Shown: in pieces, positions 12,301-20,154 of the stretch | Layout of the letters: each line of letters begins with the position of its first letter | How positions within the stretch are numbered: the stretch's first letter is position 1 | Source: Plakobranchus ocellatus | Taxonomy: Eukaryota > Mollusca > Gastropoda > Plakobranchidae | Length of the DNA: 21,380 bases | Reading direction: 5' to 3' | Assembly: GCA_019648995.1 (NCBI GenBank) | Contig: BLXT01000641.1 | Coordinates: 1,162,104-1,183,483 of the forward strand | Program-made: the position numbers and the translations under genes | Notes under the pieces: generated by a model | The model's database searches: none | What the model was told of the DNA's origin: nothing | What the model saw: the letters and a program-made list of their open reading frames with translations, nothing else

Positions 12301-12445
12301 TCTTTCCTTGACCAACATAAACTCAGTTATCTCCCAAAGAACCATGGACTGCGACTTTAGTAAGATGAGCAAACAGGTGCACAAGTCTATAGACAGTTTC
12401 AACAGCATGCTACAAGCTCACATGGCAAACAAGAGGAGCTACTGA
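370..12445 (+). CDS. IFT74: Intraflagellar transport protein 74 (IFT74), 3' part, 16 coding exons, 5' end outside window
   Basis: IFT74 is a coiled-coil subunit of the IFT-B core. It pairs with IFT81 and carries tubulin and other cargo along cilia. Coding exons: 370-430, 1046-1105, 1840-1901, 3145-3223, 3830-3952, 4479-4512, 4810-4960, 5458-5537, 6092-6145, 6968-7008, 8264-8320, 8633-8753, 10037-10200, 10341-10466, 10934-10994 and 12327-12445. Every junction is AG/GT and the exons join in one open frame: 1 nt completing an upstream codon, then 463 codons and TGA. Human-like landmarks occur in order: [79 protein letters not shown], and [18 protein letters not shown] near the end. The length from the first landmark to the stop agrees with the human protein (about 465 residues), so roughly 135 N-terminal residues, including the basic tubulin-binding tail, lie upstream of the window. 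The protein is almost wholly charged heptad-like coiled coil with no membrane segment. No frameshift or internal stop is seen. Assignment is from remembered homology. Confidence 0.95.
4479..4512 (+). CDS. IFT74: IFT74 34-nt micro-exon
   Basis: This very short exon encodes [11 protein letters not shown] plus the first base of the next valine. It lies between the acceptor TAATCAG and the donor GTACAG. It starts in phase 0 and ends in phase 1, and joins in frame to 4810, giving QEAVRLYDQL. The SQVKQEAV string is one of the best-conserved IFT74 signatures, which supports the exon despite its size. Confidence 0.9.
4619..4648. other. C homopolymer with two unresolved bases
   Basis: Fourteen C, NN, then fourteen C, followed by nine A. 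It lies in IFT74 intron 6. The N pair marks an unresolved homopolymer or a small gap in assembly, so the true length is unknown. Open frames read through it (runs of proline or glycine) are artefacts. Confidence 0.95.
4810..4960 (+). CDS. IFT74: IFT74 diagnostic central exon
   Basis: The exon encodes residues 141-189 of the windowed protein plus split codons at both ends. It contains [16 protein letters not shown], then [14 protein letters not shown], then [11 protein letters not shown]. This block is close to the human one and was the anchor for naming the gene. The donor is GTAAGG and the acceptor is TTCTCAG. Confidence 0.95.
6306..6392 (+). repeat. Dispersed repeat, copy 1 (IFT74 intron 9)
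   Basis: This stretch aligns over its whole length with 11434-11520 in the same orientation. Shared words are GATTRTCAACATGA, AAACGTTTTT, TTCTGATATAAA and AGAAGAATG(C/T)AATG, with substitutions and small indels between them, so the copies are old. The family is not recognised. Just downstream (6424-6460) lie TAGGTCTAGGCCTAC and TTAGATCT words common in gastropod repeats. Confidence 0.6.
6810..6837. repeat. Perfect 11-bp inverted repeat with 6-nt spacer
   Basis: TAACAAATATT at 6810-6820 is the exact reverse complement of AATATTTGTTA at 6827-6837. It could form an AT-only hairpin in intron 9 of IFT74. It lies just after a short G+C-rich patch (about 6725-6775) that looks foreign to the intron. 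Function unknown; chance in AT-rich DNA is possible. Confidence 0.5.
7384..7391 (+). promoter_or_regulatory. LTR TATA box
   Basis: TATAAATA lies about 300 bp into the LTR, with the poly(A) signal about 245 bp downstream. This is the normal order of U3 promoter and R-region poly(A) signal. Transcription would be expected to start about 25-30 bp downstream, near 7412-7420. Confidence 0.65.
7632..7637 (+). terminator. LTR polyadenylation signal
   Basis: AATAAA is followed within 25 bp by GTTCTTTGTTCTT, a T/G-rich downstream element. It is in the same sense as IFT74, so it is a possible premature poly(A) site within the host gene's intron 10. Confidence 0.6.
8754..10036 (+). other. IFT74 intron 12
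   Basis: This 1.28 kb intron (donor GTAAGA, acceptor CCTCAG) begins with a short TTCAC-type tandem patch (about 8812-8838). It then carries sequence less T-rich than neighbouring introns from about 8980 to 9850, including the transposase relic. The 170-codon open frame at 8636-9148 is exon 12 running on into this intron and is not a separate gene. Confidence 0.7.
9335..9680 (+). pseudogene. Decayed Tc1/mariner-type transposase relic (IFT74 intron 12)
   Basis: Three frames on the + strand together recall the C-terminal half of a DDE (DD34D-like) transposase. ATATTTCAACAAGGTGTG at 9341 reads [12 protein letters not shown], resembling the usual FQQDxAxxHTS block with the catalytic Asp lost. At 9430, one frame away, comes [12 protein letters not shown], resembling WPPQSPDLNPIE. 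In a third frame, 9611-9679 reads [16 protein letters not shown] and runs to a stop, resembling the tail (R)RLxAVIxxKGG. Stops and frameshifts separate the blocks, so it is long dead. No terminal inverted repeats or TA duplication were recognised, so the limits are approximate; homologous sequence may extend left to about 9180. Confidence 0.6.
10934..10994 (+). CDS. IFT74: IFT74 penultimate exon, ends at a U12-type donor
   Basis: The exon encodes [20 protein letters not shown] plus the first T of a split Phe codon. Human IFT74 has nearly the same string ([20 protein letters not shown] followed by F). The acceptor follows a T10-CAG tract. The donor is GTATCCTTTT, unlike every other donor in this window. 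Confidence 0.95.
10995..12326 (+). other. Probable U12-type (minor spliceosome) intron, GT-AG subtype, last intron of IFT74
   Basis: The 5' splice site GTATCCTTT (10995-11003) is the full U12 consensus. TTCCTTGAC at 12304-12312 matches the U12 branch-site consensus TTCCTTRAY, and its branch A (12311) is 15 nt from the end of the AG at 12325-12326, inside the usual short window. The region just before the AG lacks a polypyrimidine tract (CAACATAAACTCAG), which also fits. The intron is 1,332 bp, phase 1. It contains repeat copy 2 and many T runs and is otherwise featureless. Confidence 0.85.
11434..11520 (+). repeat. Dispersed repeat, copy 2 (IFT74 intron 15)
   Basis: This is the diverged partner of 6306-6392, in the same orientation. 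It shares TCAACATGA, AAACGTTTTTT, ATTCTGATATAAA and GAAGAATGTAATG. No terminal structure is evident and the family is unknown. Confidence 0.6.
12327..12445 (+). CDS. IFT74: IFT74 terminal coding exon and stop
   Basis: TT completes the Phe codon opened at 10994. The frame then reads [16 protein letters not shown], continues through [14 protein letters not shown], and ends ANKRSY-stop (TGA 12443-12445). This matches the human tail in kind (FIATKSQESDYQPIKKNV followed by a short helical end), though the extreme C terminus is diverged as is usual. Confidence 0.9.
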
Positions 12446-12990
12446 TCTCGGGAGTTCTTTTTCAATGATCTTTATTTTCTGTGATATTGCACAATCATTC
12501 TTAAGTAACATAGGACAACAAAGAAAAATTAAGTCTATGACTATAAGTTGATGATAATTACAGTTTGTACGCTGTTCTTGATTGGCAGATTAAAAAACAA
12601 TACAGGTTCTTGCAATTTATAGAAGGCTGGCAATTGAAGCAAGTGTTATAGAGTATATTTTGTTTTTAATTGTCAAATGAAGGGCAGCTTTTTTTTTTCC
12701 ATTAGCAAGTTTGAAAATAATTTTACTCTTTTTTTTCTGCTTATATGTGCAAAAACGCTATAGGCTGATTGTTCACAAACTTACTCCGTCCAGGAATGAT
12801 TAAAATAATTGTTTAACTTTACTTAAATTGCAGGCATATATTTCTTACTTGTTTTCTGTTTATGTTGTGAATACTTTAATGTTGTATTAAAAACAAAGGT
12901 CCATTTTGTGCATGGAGAGTTGAGTGGGGCATTTATATTTCAACTCCACAATGTGGTTGATCAATAAATGGTTATGAAATATAAAAAGGA
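12446..12990 (+). other. IFT74 3' UTR (approximate end)
   Basis: This AT-rich non-coding sequence follows the TGA. Two candidate poly(A) signals are ATTAAA at 12886-12891, followed by a T/G-rich stretch (about 12902-12930), and AATAAA at 12963-12968. A further AATAAA lies at 13625-13630. The end is therefore an estimate and cannot be fixed without transcripts. Confidence 0.55.
12963..12968 (+). terminator. Candidate IFT74 poly(A) signal
   Basis: Canonical AATAAA lies 518 bp past the stop. The alternative ATTAAA at 12886 has the better downstream T/G element. Both may be used. Confidence 0.45.
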
Positions 12991-13704
12991 AAAGAATATC
13001 CAGAGTAAGAATATTATATTCATTAAATAACAATGCTTTCTAAAAACAAGGAAAGAAGAAAAAAACAGCAGAGTTTTTTGCAGTAAAATTGAAACCATTG
13101 AGCTATTTAACAAAACTGGAATTTTCTCGCGCAAAATTTTTTCAACAAGAAAAATGGAAATGAATCAATATTAATTTTGCAGAACAGGAAAGATAATTTT
13201 TGAGGTAACACATAAGTCTACCCTTATTGTCTTAAGTATCCATCAGCAAAATATTTGCACATCAATTCATCACCTCTAAGTCCATTACCTTTCTTCTTCC
13301 ACCATTCCTAGTAAATTAAAATATCCAGTTCACAGAATATAAGCCTCATGAACAGTGAAACATAAAGAAAGATATCCAAGCTGAGGTACTGGTATTATTG
13401 GATTAGTTTTCTAGAGGGTGCAGAGGTACTGCAAAGCAATCTGAGAAGCATGTTGCATCTTTTTTTTTTTTTTTTGGCGTTCTTGTTACAGTTGTTCAAA
13501 GCAATTACGATGTAATAAAGTCGTTGGTGATTAGTAAGTGTACCAAATAATTTGCTAGATAAACTAGATTGCAGTATTTTCATTCTTCTTTATAGCGCTA
13601 TTTGAATGTAAAGAGTTGAAACTGAATAAAGTGTTAAGGAGAACTCTGATCTCATTTGAAATATTACATAAACATTTACAATCTTGCTATAAAGGAAAGC
13701 AAAC

Positions 13705-13710
13705 TTTATT
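13705..13710 (-). terminator. Candidate distal HYI poly(A) signal
   Basis: AATAAA on the - strand (TTTATT on +) is followed on that strand by T/G-containing sequence (GTTTGCTTTCCTTT). It would give a 3' UTR of about 0.95 kb and leave about 0.7 kb between the two genes' transcript ends. Confidence 0.35.
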
Positions 13711-13935
13711 GCCCACAAATACTGGCAGAAGAAATGCTGTGATTAAATTAAAACATATTGTAATGTAACTAAGTGCAATTAAAGAATCTGGATAGGATGA
13801 GGGGTCTTCACTCCCCAGGTTTAACAAAATTCACAAAAGTAAACCTTATTCAGTGCTTCTAGTGAGAAATGAAATTATCTTGGATTTCTTCGACACATAG
13901 CAGATAATGTGACTGCTGGAGGTGGGAACATACAC

Positions 13936-13978
13936 CTAGGGAGGTCTGGGGACACGCTCTCCCAGAAAAATTTTAAAG
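13936..13978. repeat. G+C-rich hairpin patch, possible interspersed-repeat fragment
   Basis: TCTGGG (13945-13950) pairs perfectly with CCCAGA (13961-13966), extended by a G-T pair, and is followed by AAAAATTTTAAAG. This gggTCTGGGG...CCCAGAAAATTTT arrangement resembles a motif I associate with dispersed invertebrate repeats. The family cannot be named from sequence alone. Confidence 0.3.
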
Positions 13979-14669
13979 GGCTGTAAATAAAGCCATTTGG
14001 AAGCACTTTATCATAAATTTAACTTAAATTTTTTTCAACTCCTAAGTAATGAAATATCTATGGAGTAGCATTTAAAATTCCACAGAAGAGTAAAATGCGG
14101 ACAATTAGAAGCACTGCTTAATATTGACCATTGTAAAGAATTGTGCTGTTGAATGAGAGATATGTGATTTAGAAAGGAAATATTTCTTATATAAAATTAA
14201 AACAATTCTTGAAAAAAAAAAAAAAGATCGATAAAAGATTAAAAGGGCATCTAAAATGATCACAGTATTTTCTGTGTAGTGTAGGGCATATAATTATTGT
14301 ACTTTATTGCTAGCCATGACCAATATATAACCTACTCATTTTATTCTTAATAACTTAAACGATCATTTCATATTTCGAACAGTTTTAGTGATTCAATTGA
14401 CCACCATTCCAAAAAGACATAGGATTGGTGATGAACAATTTATATATATATATGACAATTTTCTTTCAATTTACCTGACAACCTTCCACAAAAACAGAGA
14501 AGTGATTGTTTTTATAAACAATTGGTAACTGATAGTAAAGACCTCTCTTTGCTGCTTTACAACTTAAAGTTGAAATAAAATTCCTAATATTCATTGTAAT
14601 ATGTGAAGGCACTTCATTTAAATACCAAATAATTTTTTTTTGTCATCATAATTCAGGTACTGCCACATG

Positions 14670-14675
14670 TTTATT
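14670..14675 (-). terminator. AATAAA overlapping the HYI stop codon
   Basis: On the - strand the last codons read GAA TAA followed by A, so the stop codon is part of a canonical AATAAA. If used, it would give an almost absent 3' UTR. The downstream AATAAA words at 14345-14340, 14308-14303 and 13710-13705 are more usual positions. Confidence 0.3.
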
Positions 14676-17600
14676 CTTTCAAATATCCAAGATTTTTCAG
14701 CCATTTAAGGCCATCCACAGTATTTCCTGAAGAGGAAAAAGAAAGAAAATCATTATGAGAAGAAACTATAATATAAAGACAACAAGAGGGGTGATCCTGA
14801 TGATCTCTCATCATTCAGCACTTTAATTTTTTTTTTTTTTAATGGTTATTTTAGCTGAAGGTCTTGTAGTCATTTACAACTACGGAATATATTCTGTCAT
14901 CCACAAAAAAGAATTATTAATTATTGAAATTTTTTTTTTCATTTTTCAAATAAATATTGCTTCTAAGAAAGTAGCTGTCTTAACATTGGGCTGTGAATAA
15001 ATAAAATTTTGCTTTCTCTGTTTTGAAATCCAACTTAAGTTAGATGCTTTTGTGGAATACCTGTGTTAGGTTAGCCTCTAGTTTAACGGGTTGTTATCGC
15101 TTAATCGGTGATTTATATGGCTGTGCTCATTCCCAACTGGTGAATCTAGATCCAGGCTAGTAGGGACTAGAATAAAACTGATGTAGATCTAAACAGGGCA
15201 TAAGTCTACACGTACTTAAGAAGGCCAGTTTGAAACAGACACTTTGGATTTATGTCACATGAACTTCAACAACTTTAAAAAAGTAGGCCTACATTGCACT
15301 CCAAATACATCAATATGAAAGCGACTATTAATGTTTGGAATGGATAGAGGAGAATGTCAATATATCAAAAGACAGAGGCAGAAAAAAAATGCCTTTGTTT
15401 GAATTCTTATCCTCTTCTCATCTCTCTTATGTGCTATGTCTTATGGATCTTCTGTACAACTAACATGTACGTAAACCTATCCTAGTAAACCTTTCTTTTT
15501 CAGGCTAAATGTTAAACCTAAGTAATAATGAGAACAGCCTACAGAAATGTTTCATGACAAGGACAGAAGAGATTGTACAAGAACAAATTAGGAGATAAAA
15601 AAACACAAAAGTATTTAAATATGAAAAGAACGTTGATGCAATGGCAGTTTTTTATCGAGAGAAAAGAAGGGAAGAATTAGGTCGCACTACACATCTGATA
15701 ATGATATAAGTGGAGTGCATAATACATGTGTATCAGAAATCACAAACACTTTTCTTCTTTTATTTAAAACTCAAGAATCATTACAGAAAAGACGAGATGA
15801 GAATGAACAAAAATGAATATATATTGTATGAGAACAAAAATCAACAGCAATAATCCTAATAATAATGAAGAAAATAGGACACATACACACACACACCAAA
15901 TTCCATGATCTTGAGCCACCCCACCCCCTTTTGACTAACCTCTGGGGATGTACTCTAACCCAATGTATCCACTGTAGCCTTCTTTTTGAAGGACATCAAA
16001 CACATAGGGGTAATTTATTTCCCCTTGGTGGTCAGGCTCCCCACGATCAGGAACCTGTGCCAGTTGAATATGACCTGTATAGAAATGAGTTTTTCTAATC
16101 ATATGCATTGAGCTTTCCACTAAACAAAATCAATTTTATCTTTGCTTAGTGTCTTAAAAAATGATTTATATTCATTTCAATATGGAACTGACGCCGATTT
16201 ACTCTGCATATTTTTCATATTCAACCTTTGCAATATGGTAATTAAATAAAAGATGAACATAAATGCATATTGATGGTGAAAAAAAATTAGCAAAATATGG
16301 CAACGAATCTGTATAAAAATGCTATCAATAATATTAAATTTAGAGATTGATTACTTTGAAAATTAAAACTCTTTAACTTTGTAAATACTGAATTTATTAA
16401 TCAACTTCCTTACCAACATAGGGTAGAAAATCCTTTATGTTCTTGGTAAGATTCCCATCCATTATCTGCACATGAAAGAGATCCTGTGAAAATTGATAAG
16501 GTGTAAAGTTTAAAGTTAAGTTATTTGGTTTTGGATACAAATTGCAAAGAATAAAATGAAATTATGATGACAAATTTTGTACAAGGAACTTTAGATCAAC
16601 TTTTTTATTTTTCTAAAAAAAAGTACAAATTTTATGATGAAGTGCCGTCGTGTAGAACGCATTTTCCTTTTGATTCAATTTTAAACCAAATTTATTCTAT
16701 AGCTGGCATAGCTTAGGATTGTTTTAACTCTCCCTGAAAGTTTATTGTTTCTGTTTTCCTTTAGCAAATACTCACAAACTGAAGCTTCAAATTTGGGTGG
16801 TTGATTTTCTTCACAATGTCCAGCCCTAGGAAACAAAAGAGTTGTAGAAAGGAAGCAAAACAGCTATCTTATTTCATTTCTTTAAAAAAGAAAAAAATCG
16901 TAAACAATTTTGTAATTTCTTCTTCTTTACTTTTTTTCTTTAACATAGTGTTCATTGCACACATGGAAAAAAAACCTAATGGCCCATTTTCCTCTGCCCA
17001 CATGCTAAAAATATAGTAATGCCAGATTGGGTCACATTACTGCCTTGGATAAGTGAAATGCAGTATGGTCCATAGACTGATTATTACCTGTCTTTCACTT
17101 GGCTAAATCAACCTGCTGATCTGGAGCAAAAAATGAATTTCTGATAAATTTTTATGATAAATCTTCAACACTTATACACAAGTTTCCAACAGACTATGAA
17201 CCATCATAATTTCTTGTGCAATTTCAAAGCAAGCCAGTGCATCACCAAAATAGATAATTAATCTGCTACATAAAGCCCTTAAAATCAACATTGAAACAAA
17301 AAATAAGTAGTCCAAGTGTTTAAAGAAGTTTCAACTATATAAAATTGTTCATAAGTTCAACTCAAAATATGCTATTGGGGAAAGTTTTTATAGAATAACA
17401 ATGAAGGCTATCATCCTCTTTCACACGATACTAAATTTATTTATTTTATTGGTGCTTCTGAAGATAAGAGGATATTGGGCATTAAACAGTGATGAGCTCA
17501 ACAGTTTGTTCATTTTTATTTTAATCAGTCTGTAGCCATTTCCCAGTGGTGAGCAGTGGTGCAGTTTGTAGGGCTCTCAACTTCCATGCCAGAAGCTGAT

Positions 17601-20154
17601 GCCCAGTCCAGATTAACAGCTTTTATCTGCTCCCACATGTCCACACACACTGTCCAGCACCATTTAAGATGTAAGGTCTCTATGGACTCATTGAAATGAA
17701 AGTAATTGAGCAAGGAAAGGAAAGGCAATCTATCTGAAAATGCTATATATCATTATATGCAAAGGAAAAAAAGGGGGGTACTCTATTCTTGCTCCTATCA
17801 CTCTCATTCCTAGAGGGATACTCAAATATTTTTACTTAGGAGTTTTTTAAAAACTGTGACCAAACCTTATTTCACATTGTAGTATATTAATTATTATGTG
17901 AATTTTAAACAAAAAGAGGATTTCTATTCAGGAGAACCCACTGTAAAGTGAATCACATGCTCAGTCCAAGTACTGCAGAACCAAAAATGGGGGTCTTGAT
18001 TGTTCTTGACATGCAGCCTACTAAGATGGTTTGCTATTGCTTTCTTTGCTGCATTTCACATTTGCTGGGACTTAAGAGACCTGGCTACAGAATTGGGTAG
18101 GCACAGGGAAGATATGAAAGTGTTCTTGGCCTGGACTGGGATCCAGACCTCAAACATATGACATAGTAGCTTACCACTTTACCAGATGAACCATCGCTCC
18201 GTATACTTATTGCCTGATCACAGTATTGAAAATTCATGTTTAAAAAAATTGTTTTTGAAGAAAAAAATTCAACTCCTGCGGAAACATGTACCTTGATGTG
18301 GATGATACAAAAAATAATCAGGCGCAGATATACGATTGTTGACTGGTTCAATAAGTGCCAAAACGCCTTCCTGTGGCAAGAAATAAAATAAAAAAAAACA
18401 TCCAAGTTAACAATGAATTTACCTCACTTTACTTGAAGTTGCAAGTTAGAGTGTGTTAAAGTGTAATTTTGTCACTTTGGGTTAAAAACTATTACATAAA
18501 TTTGAAAAGTAAGATATTTCTTTGATCATTTGACACAATTCATTAGACACTGAAATATGGTCTTTTTGCTGTTCATCAAGCCCATCAGTCATCACCTGTT
18601 TCATGCATAGAAGACATTACTGCTTTTTACCTGCCAACAGGGCAAGACAGCTTTAAAGCTCATCTGCTTGAAAACAACTTTGTAATTTTCTGCCAACAGG
18701 GCAAGCCAGCTATTAAGCTAATCTGCTCGAAAATAATTTTGCAAAAATATCAGAGCCTATCAAGAGTGCACAAGTGTCAATCTGTAATAATTAGTTTGAT
18801 GCTTTAGAATAACATTATTGAAAATAGAACCAGTCGGCCTTGATAGATATCTCAAGATATAGCCATGAAACTTCACTAGAAATCATGGGGAAAACTTAAA
18901 ATGATCAATGAATATATGTGACAGTAAGTAACAAATCAGTTCGGGTGAAAAATGTTTTAAAAAGGCACCTCTCTTAATTATGTCTGGTCTCAATCATTTA
19001 TAAGTCTAATACCTGGTAGCTTTTTCTCTCTCTTACTCTGAAGGAGTTTTAAACAGCAAAGGAATTATTTGCCTACTTTTGATAATCTATTGGCAGCGTA
19101 TGTTATGTTTTCAATGTATGTCTTCATCATCTGGTCTTTGTCTCCTGCTGTGCTCCCTTTTGGAATTTTGCCTGCCATTACATGCATCCTGGTAAACCAA
19201 GAAAAACAAAACCAAATAACAGGTTTCACTTTACAAAGATAAACGATATTGACATCAAAATGCTTTTTTAAAAGAATAAGAAGCTAAATTAAAAAGCTAT
19301 GGAAATTTTATGGAATAATTTTTGTATTGTAAATTACTAGTACACATTTATTTAATAGAAACAGAAAGGTACTAGTTTTTTTTTTTTAATTTTAAATTTT
19401 AATTGAGCGAGCAATACATGATTATGATTCAAGAGATAATCTGCATATCAAACTATAGTTGCAGATTTTATCCTCAGCTGAGGCGAAAAATTTTGTGTGT
19501 TTTTCTATTCAATTCCATACCCTAATTTCCTTTTAAGACCTGAAAATTGTAATCAATCAGTTAGCTTTTATATATGCTTACAAAGAACATGGATAAAAAA
19601 AGGTGTTTTGAGTAAATTTGTCAAGACCTTTTGCACTGTAGAGCATTTGCATATTCAATAGATGTTTCCAACGAACTTCTGAATTCTTCCACTCGATTGG
19701 GCAGAGCTGCTAAACCCAAATCTCCTGCTTGCAAATCGCCTGCAAAAAGTATTTAAAAATTTAATTCATTTAATGCAAAAAGGCAAAGTAGCTAAGTGTA
19801 CTAAAGTGCCATATATTTGTATTTTAAAACCAATTTCTGTAAATGGATTTAACGCAATAAAATTTTTAAAAAATACAGTACTCATTCATCCTTACTTTAC
19901 TTTTGGTTATTAGACATTGAATGCCTCCCCCCTAGGTTTTCAAGATTGATTGGTTTACCTGGATAAGCATTCATAAGAACTTGTTCCAATCCACTATTCT
20001 CCTTTGCAGCTTTCAGTTTCTGGGCCGATTCTTTGTATGGGAATGCAAGTTCAACGTATTTAAAACCTGCCGCTTTCACTGCTGCATACCGGCCTTCCAG
20101 TGTGGCTATCTCTTGAAACATCATTGTGATGTTTGGGGCAAATTTGAGCGACAT
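14671..20154 (-). CDS. HYI: Putative hydroxypyruvate isomerase, complete, 8 exons, 269 aa
   Basis: HYI is a xylose-isomerase-like TIM barrel (AP_endonuc_2 fold) that interconverts hydroxypyruvate and tartronate semialdehyde; bacterial relatives also act on 2-oxo-tetronates. Coding exons in gene order: 20154-19959, 19739-19628, 19188-19077, 18370-18292, 16825-16776, 16483-16414, 16074-15940 and 14726-14671. They sum to 810 nt in one frame with all GT-AG introns. The start is ATG at 20154-20152 (AAAATGTCG, A at -3; in-frame TAG upstream at 20169-20167). A GTG six bases earlier is not a plausible eukaryotic start. Motifs in order: [13 protein letters not shown] (strand 1), [16 protein letters not shown] with Glu148, [14 protein letters not shown] with Asp184, [14 protein letters not shown] with Gln210, and [11 protein letters not shown] with Glu247. 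The last four residues fit the family's metal and acid-base set (about E142, D177, Q203, E240 in the E. coli enzyme, from memory), with the same spacing. Length is close to human HYI (about 277). No signal peptide is seen, so it is probably cytosolic. No defect is seen. Confidence 0.95.
14727..15939 (-). other. HYI intron 7
   Basis: The largest intron after intron 4 (1,213 bp). It contains T runs, a less AT-rich patch at about 15060-15300 with AATCTAGATCC and GTAGATCTAA words, and a short CA tract at about 15880-15897. No element with identifiable ends is seen. Confidence 0.5.
15940..16074 (-). CDS. HYI: HYI exon 7, second catalytic Glu
   Basis: The exon encodes residues 208-251: [33 protein letters not shown] and [11 protein letters not shown]. 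Gln210 (16066-16064) and Glu247 (15955-15953) are the expected ligand and acid-base residues. The acceptor is TATACAG and the donor GTTAGT. Confidence 0.9.
16414..16483 (-). CDS. HYI: HYI exon 6, DLFHxQIMDGN motif
   Basis: The exon encodes [19 protein letters not shown] followed by LPYV. The Asp184 codon (16483-16481) opens the exon and corresponds to the metal-ligand Asp of the MDIFHWQIMDGN block in human HYI. The preceding exon 5 (16825-16776) is only 50 nt and ends in LKLQF, completing the motif across the intron. Confidence 0.9.
17541..17720 (+). mobile_element. tRNA-derived SINE-like sequence, + orientation
   Basis: The first 70 bp look like an old tRNA-derived head. GTGGTGCAGTTTGTAGGGCT stands where a pol III A box (TRGYNNARNGG) lies. 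After an anticodon-arm-like stretch, AAGCTGATGCCCAGTCC stands where a degraded B box (GGTTCGANTCC) lies, followed by CAGTCC as in many mollusc SINEs. The body continues to about 17720 without a clear tail. Both boxes are mutated, so it is not an active tRNA or SINE. The right limit is a guess. Confidence 0.45.
17935..18203 (-). mobile_element. tRNA-derived SINE-like sequence, - orientation
   Basis: Read on the - strand from 18203, the sequence begins GGAGCGATGGTTCATCTGGT. AAAGTGGTAAGCTAC then follows as the D-arm/A-box area, and AGGTCTGGATCCCAGTCC as a B-box-like segment (compare GGTTCGAATCCCAGTCC). The roughly 70-bp head is followed by a 200-bp body running left. This is the classic head-body SINE layout. 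The ends, tail and target duplication are not clear. Confidence 0.5.
18292..18370 (-). CDS. HYI: HYI exon 4, first catalytic Glu
   Basis: The exon encodes residues 141-166, including [18 protein letters not shown]. Glu148 (codon at 18349-18347) is the first of the two active-site glutamates of the family. The acceptor is TGCCACAG and the donor GTACAT. Confidence 0.9.
18631..18745. repeat. 59-bp tandem duplication in HYI intron 3
   Basis: CTGCCAACAGGGCAAG starts at 18631 and again at 18690. The following 40 or so bases (CAGCTTTAAAGCTCATCTG against CAGCTATTAAGCTAATCTG) match with about one change in seven. Two diverged units, period 59 bp. Confidence 0.85.

Larger units (their letters stand above)
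12446..14670. other. Convergent intergenic interval between the IFT74 and HYI stops
   Basis: This interval holds the two facing 3' UTRs and no third gene; reading frames are short and unlike any family I know. Minus-strand AATAAA words (TTTATT on +) at 14340-14345, 14303-14308 and 13705-13710 are candidate HYI poly(A) signals. A G+C-rich hairpin-bearing patch at about 13936-13978 looks like a piece of an interspersed repeat. Confidence 0.6.
16826..18291 (-). other. HYI intron 4
   Basis: A 1.47 kb intron. It holds a + strand SINE-like head at 17541-17610 and a - strand one at 18131-18203, each followed by unassigned body sequence. The remainder is AT-rich with no coding signal. Confidence 0.55.

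Noticed and set aside
17541..18203. Functional tRNA genes
   Set aside because: The A and B boxes are mutated, acceptor stems do not pair and bodies continue past the head, as in SINEs.
18085..18405. 106-codon - strand frame spanning HYI exon 4
   Set aside because: It overlaps HYI exon 4 and the SINE-like sequence in a frame different from the conserved one, so it is chance open frame.
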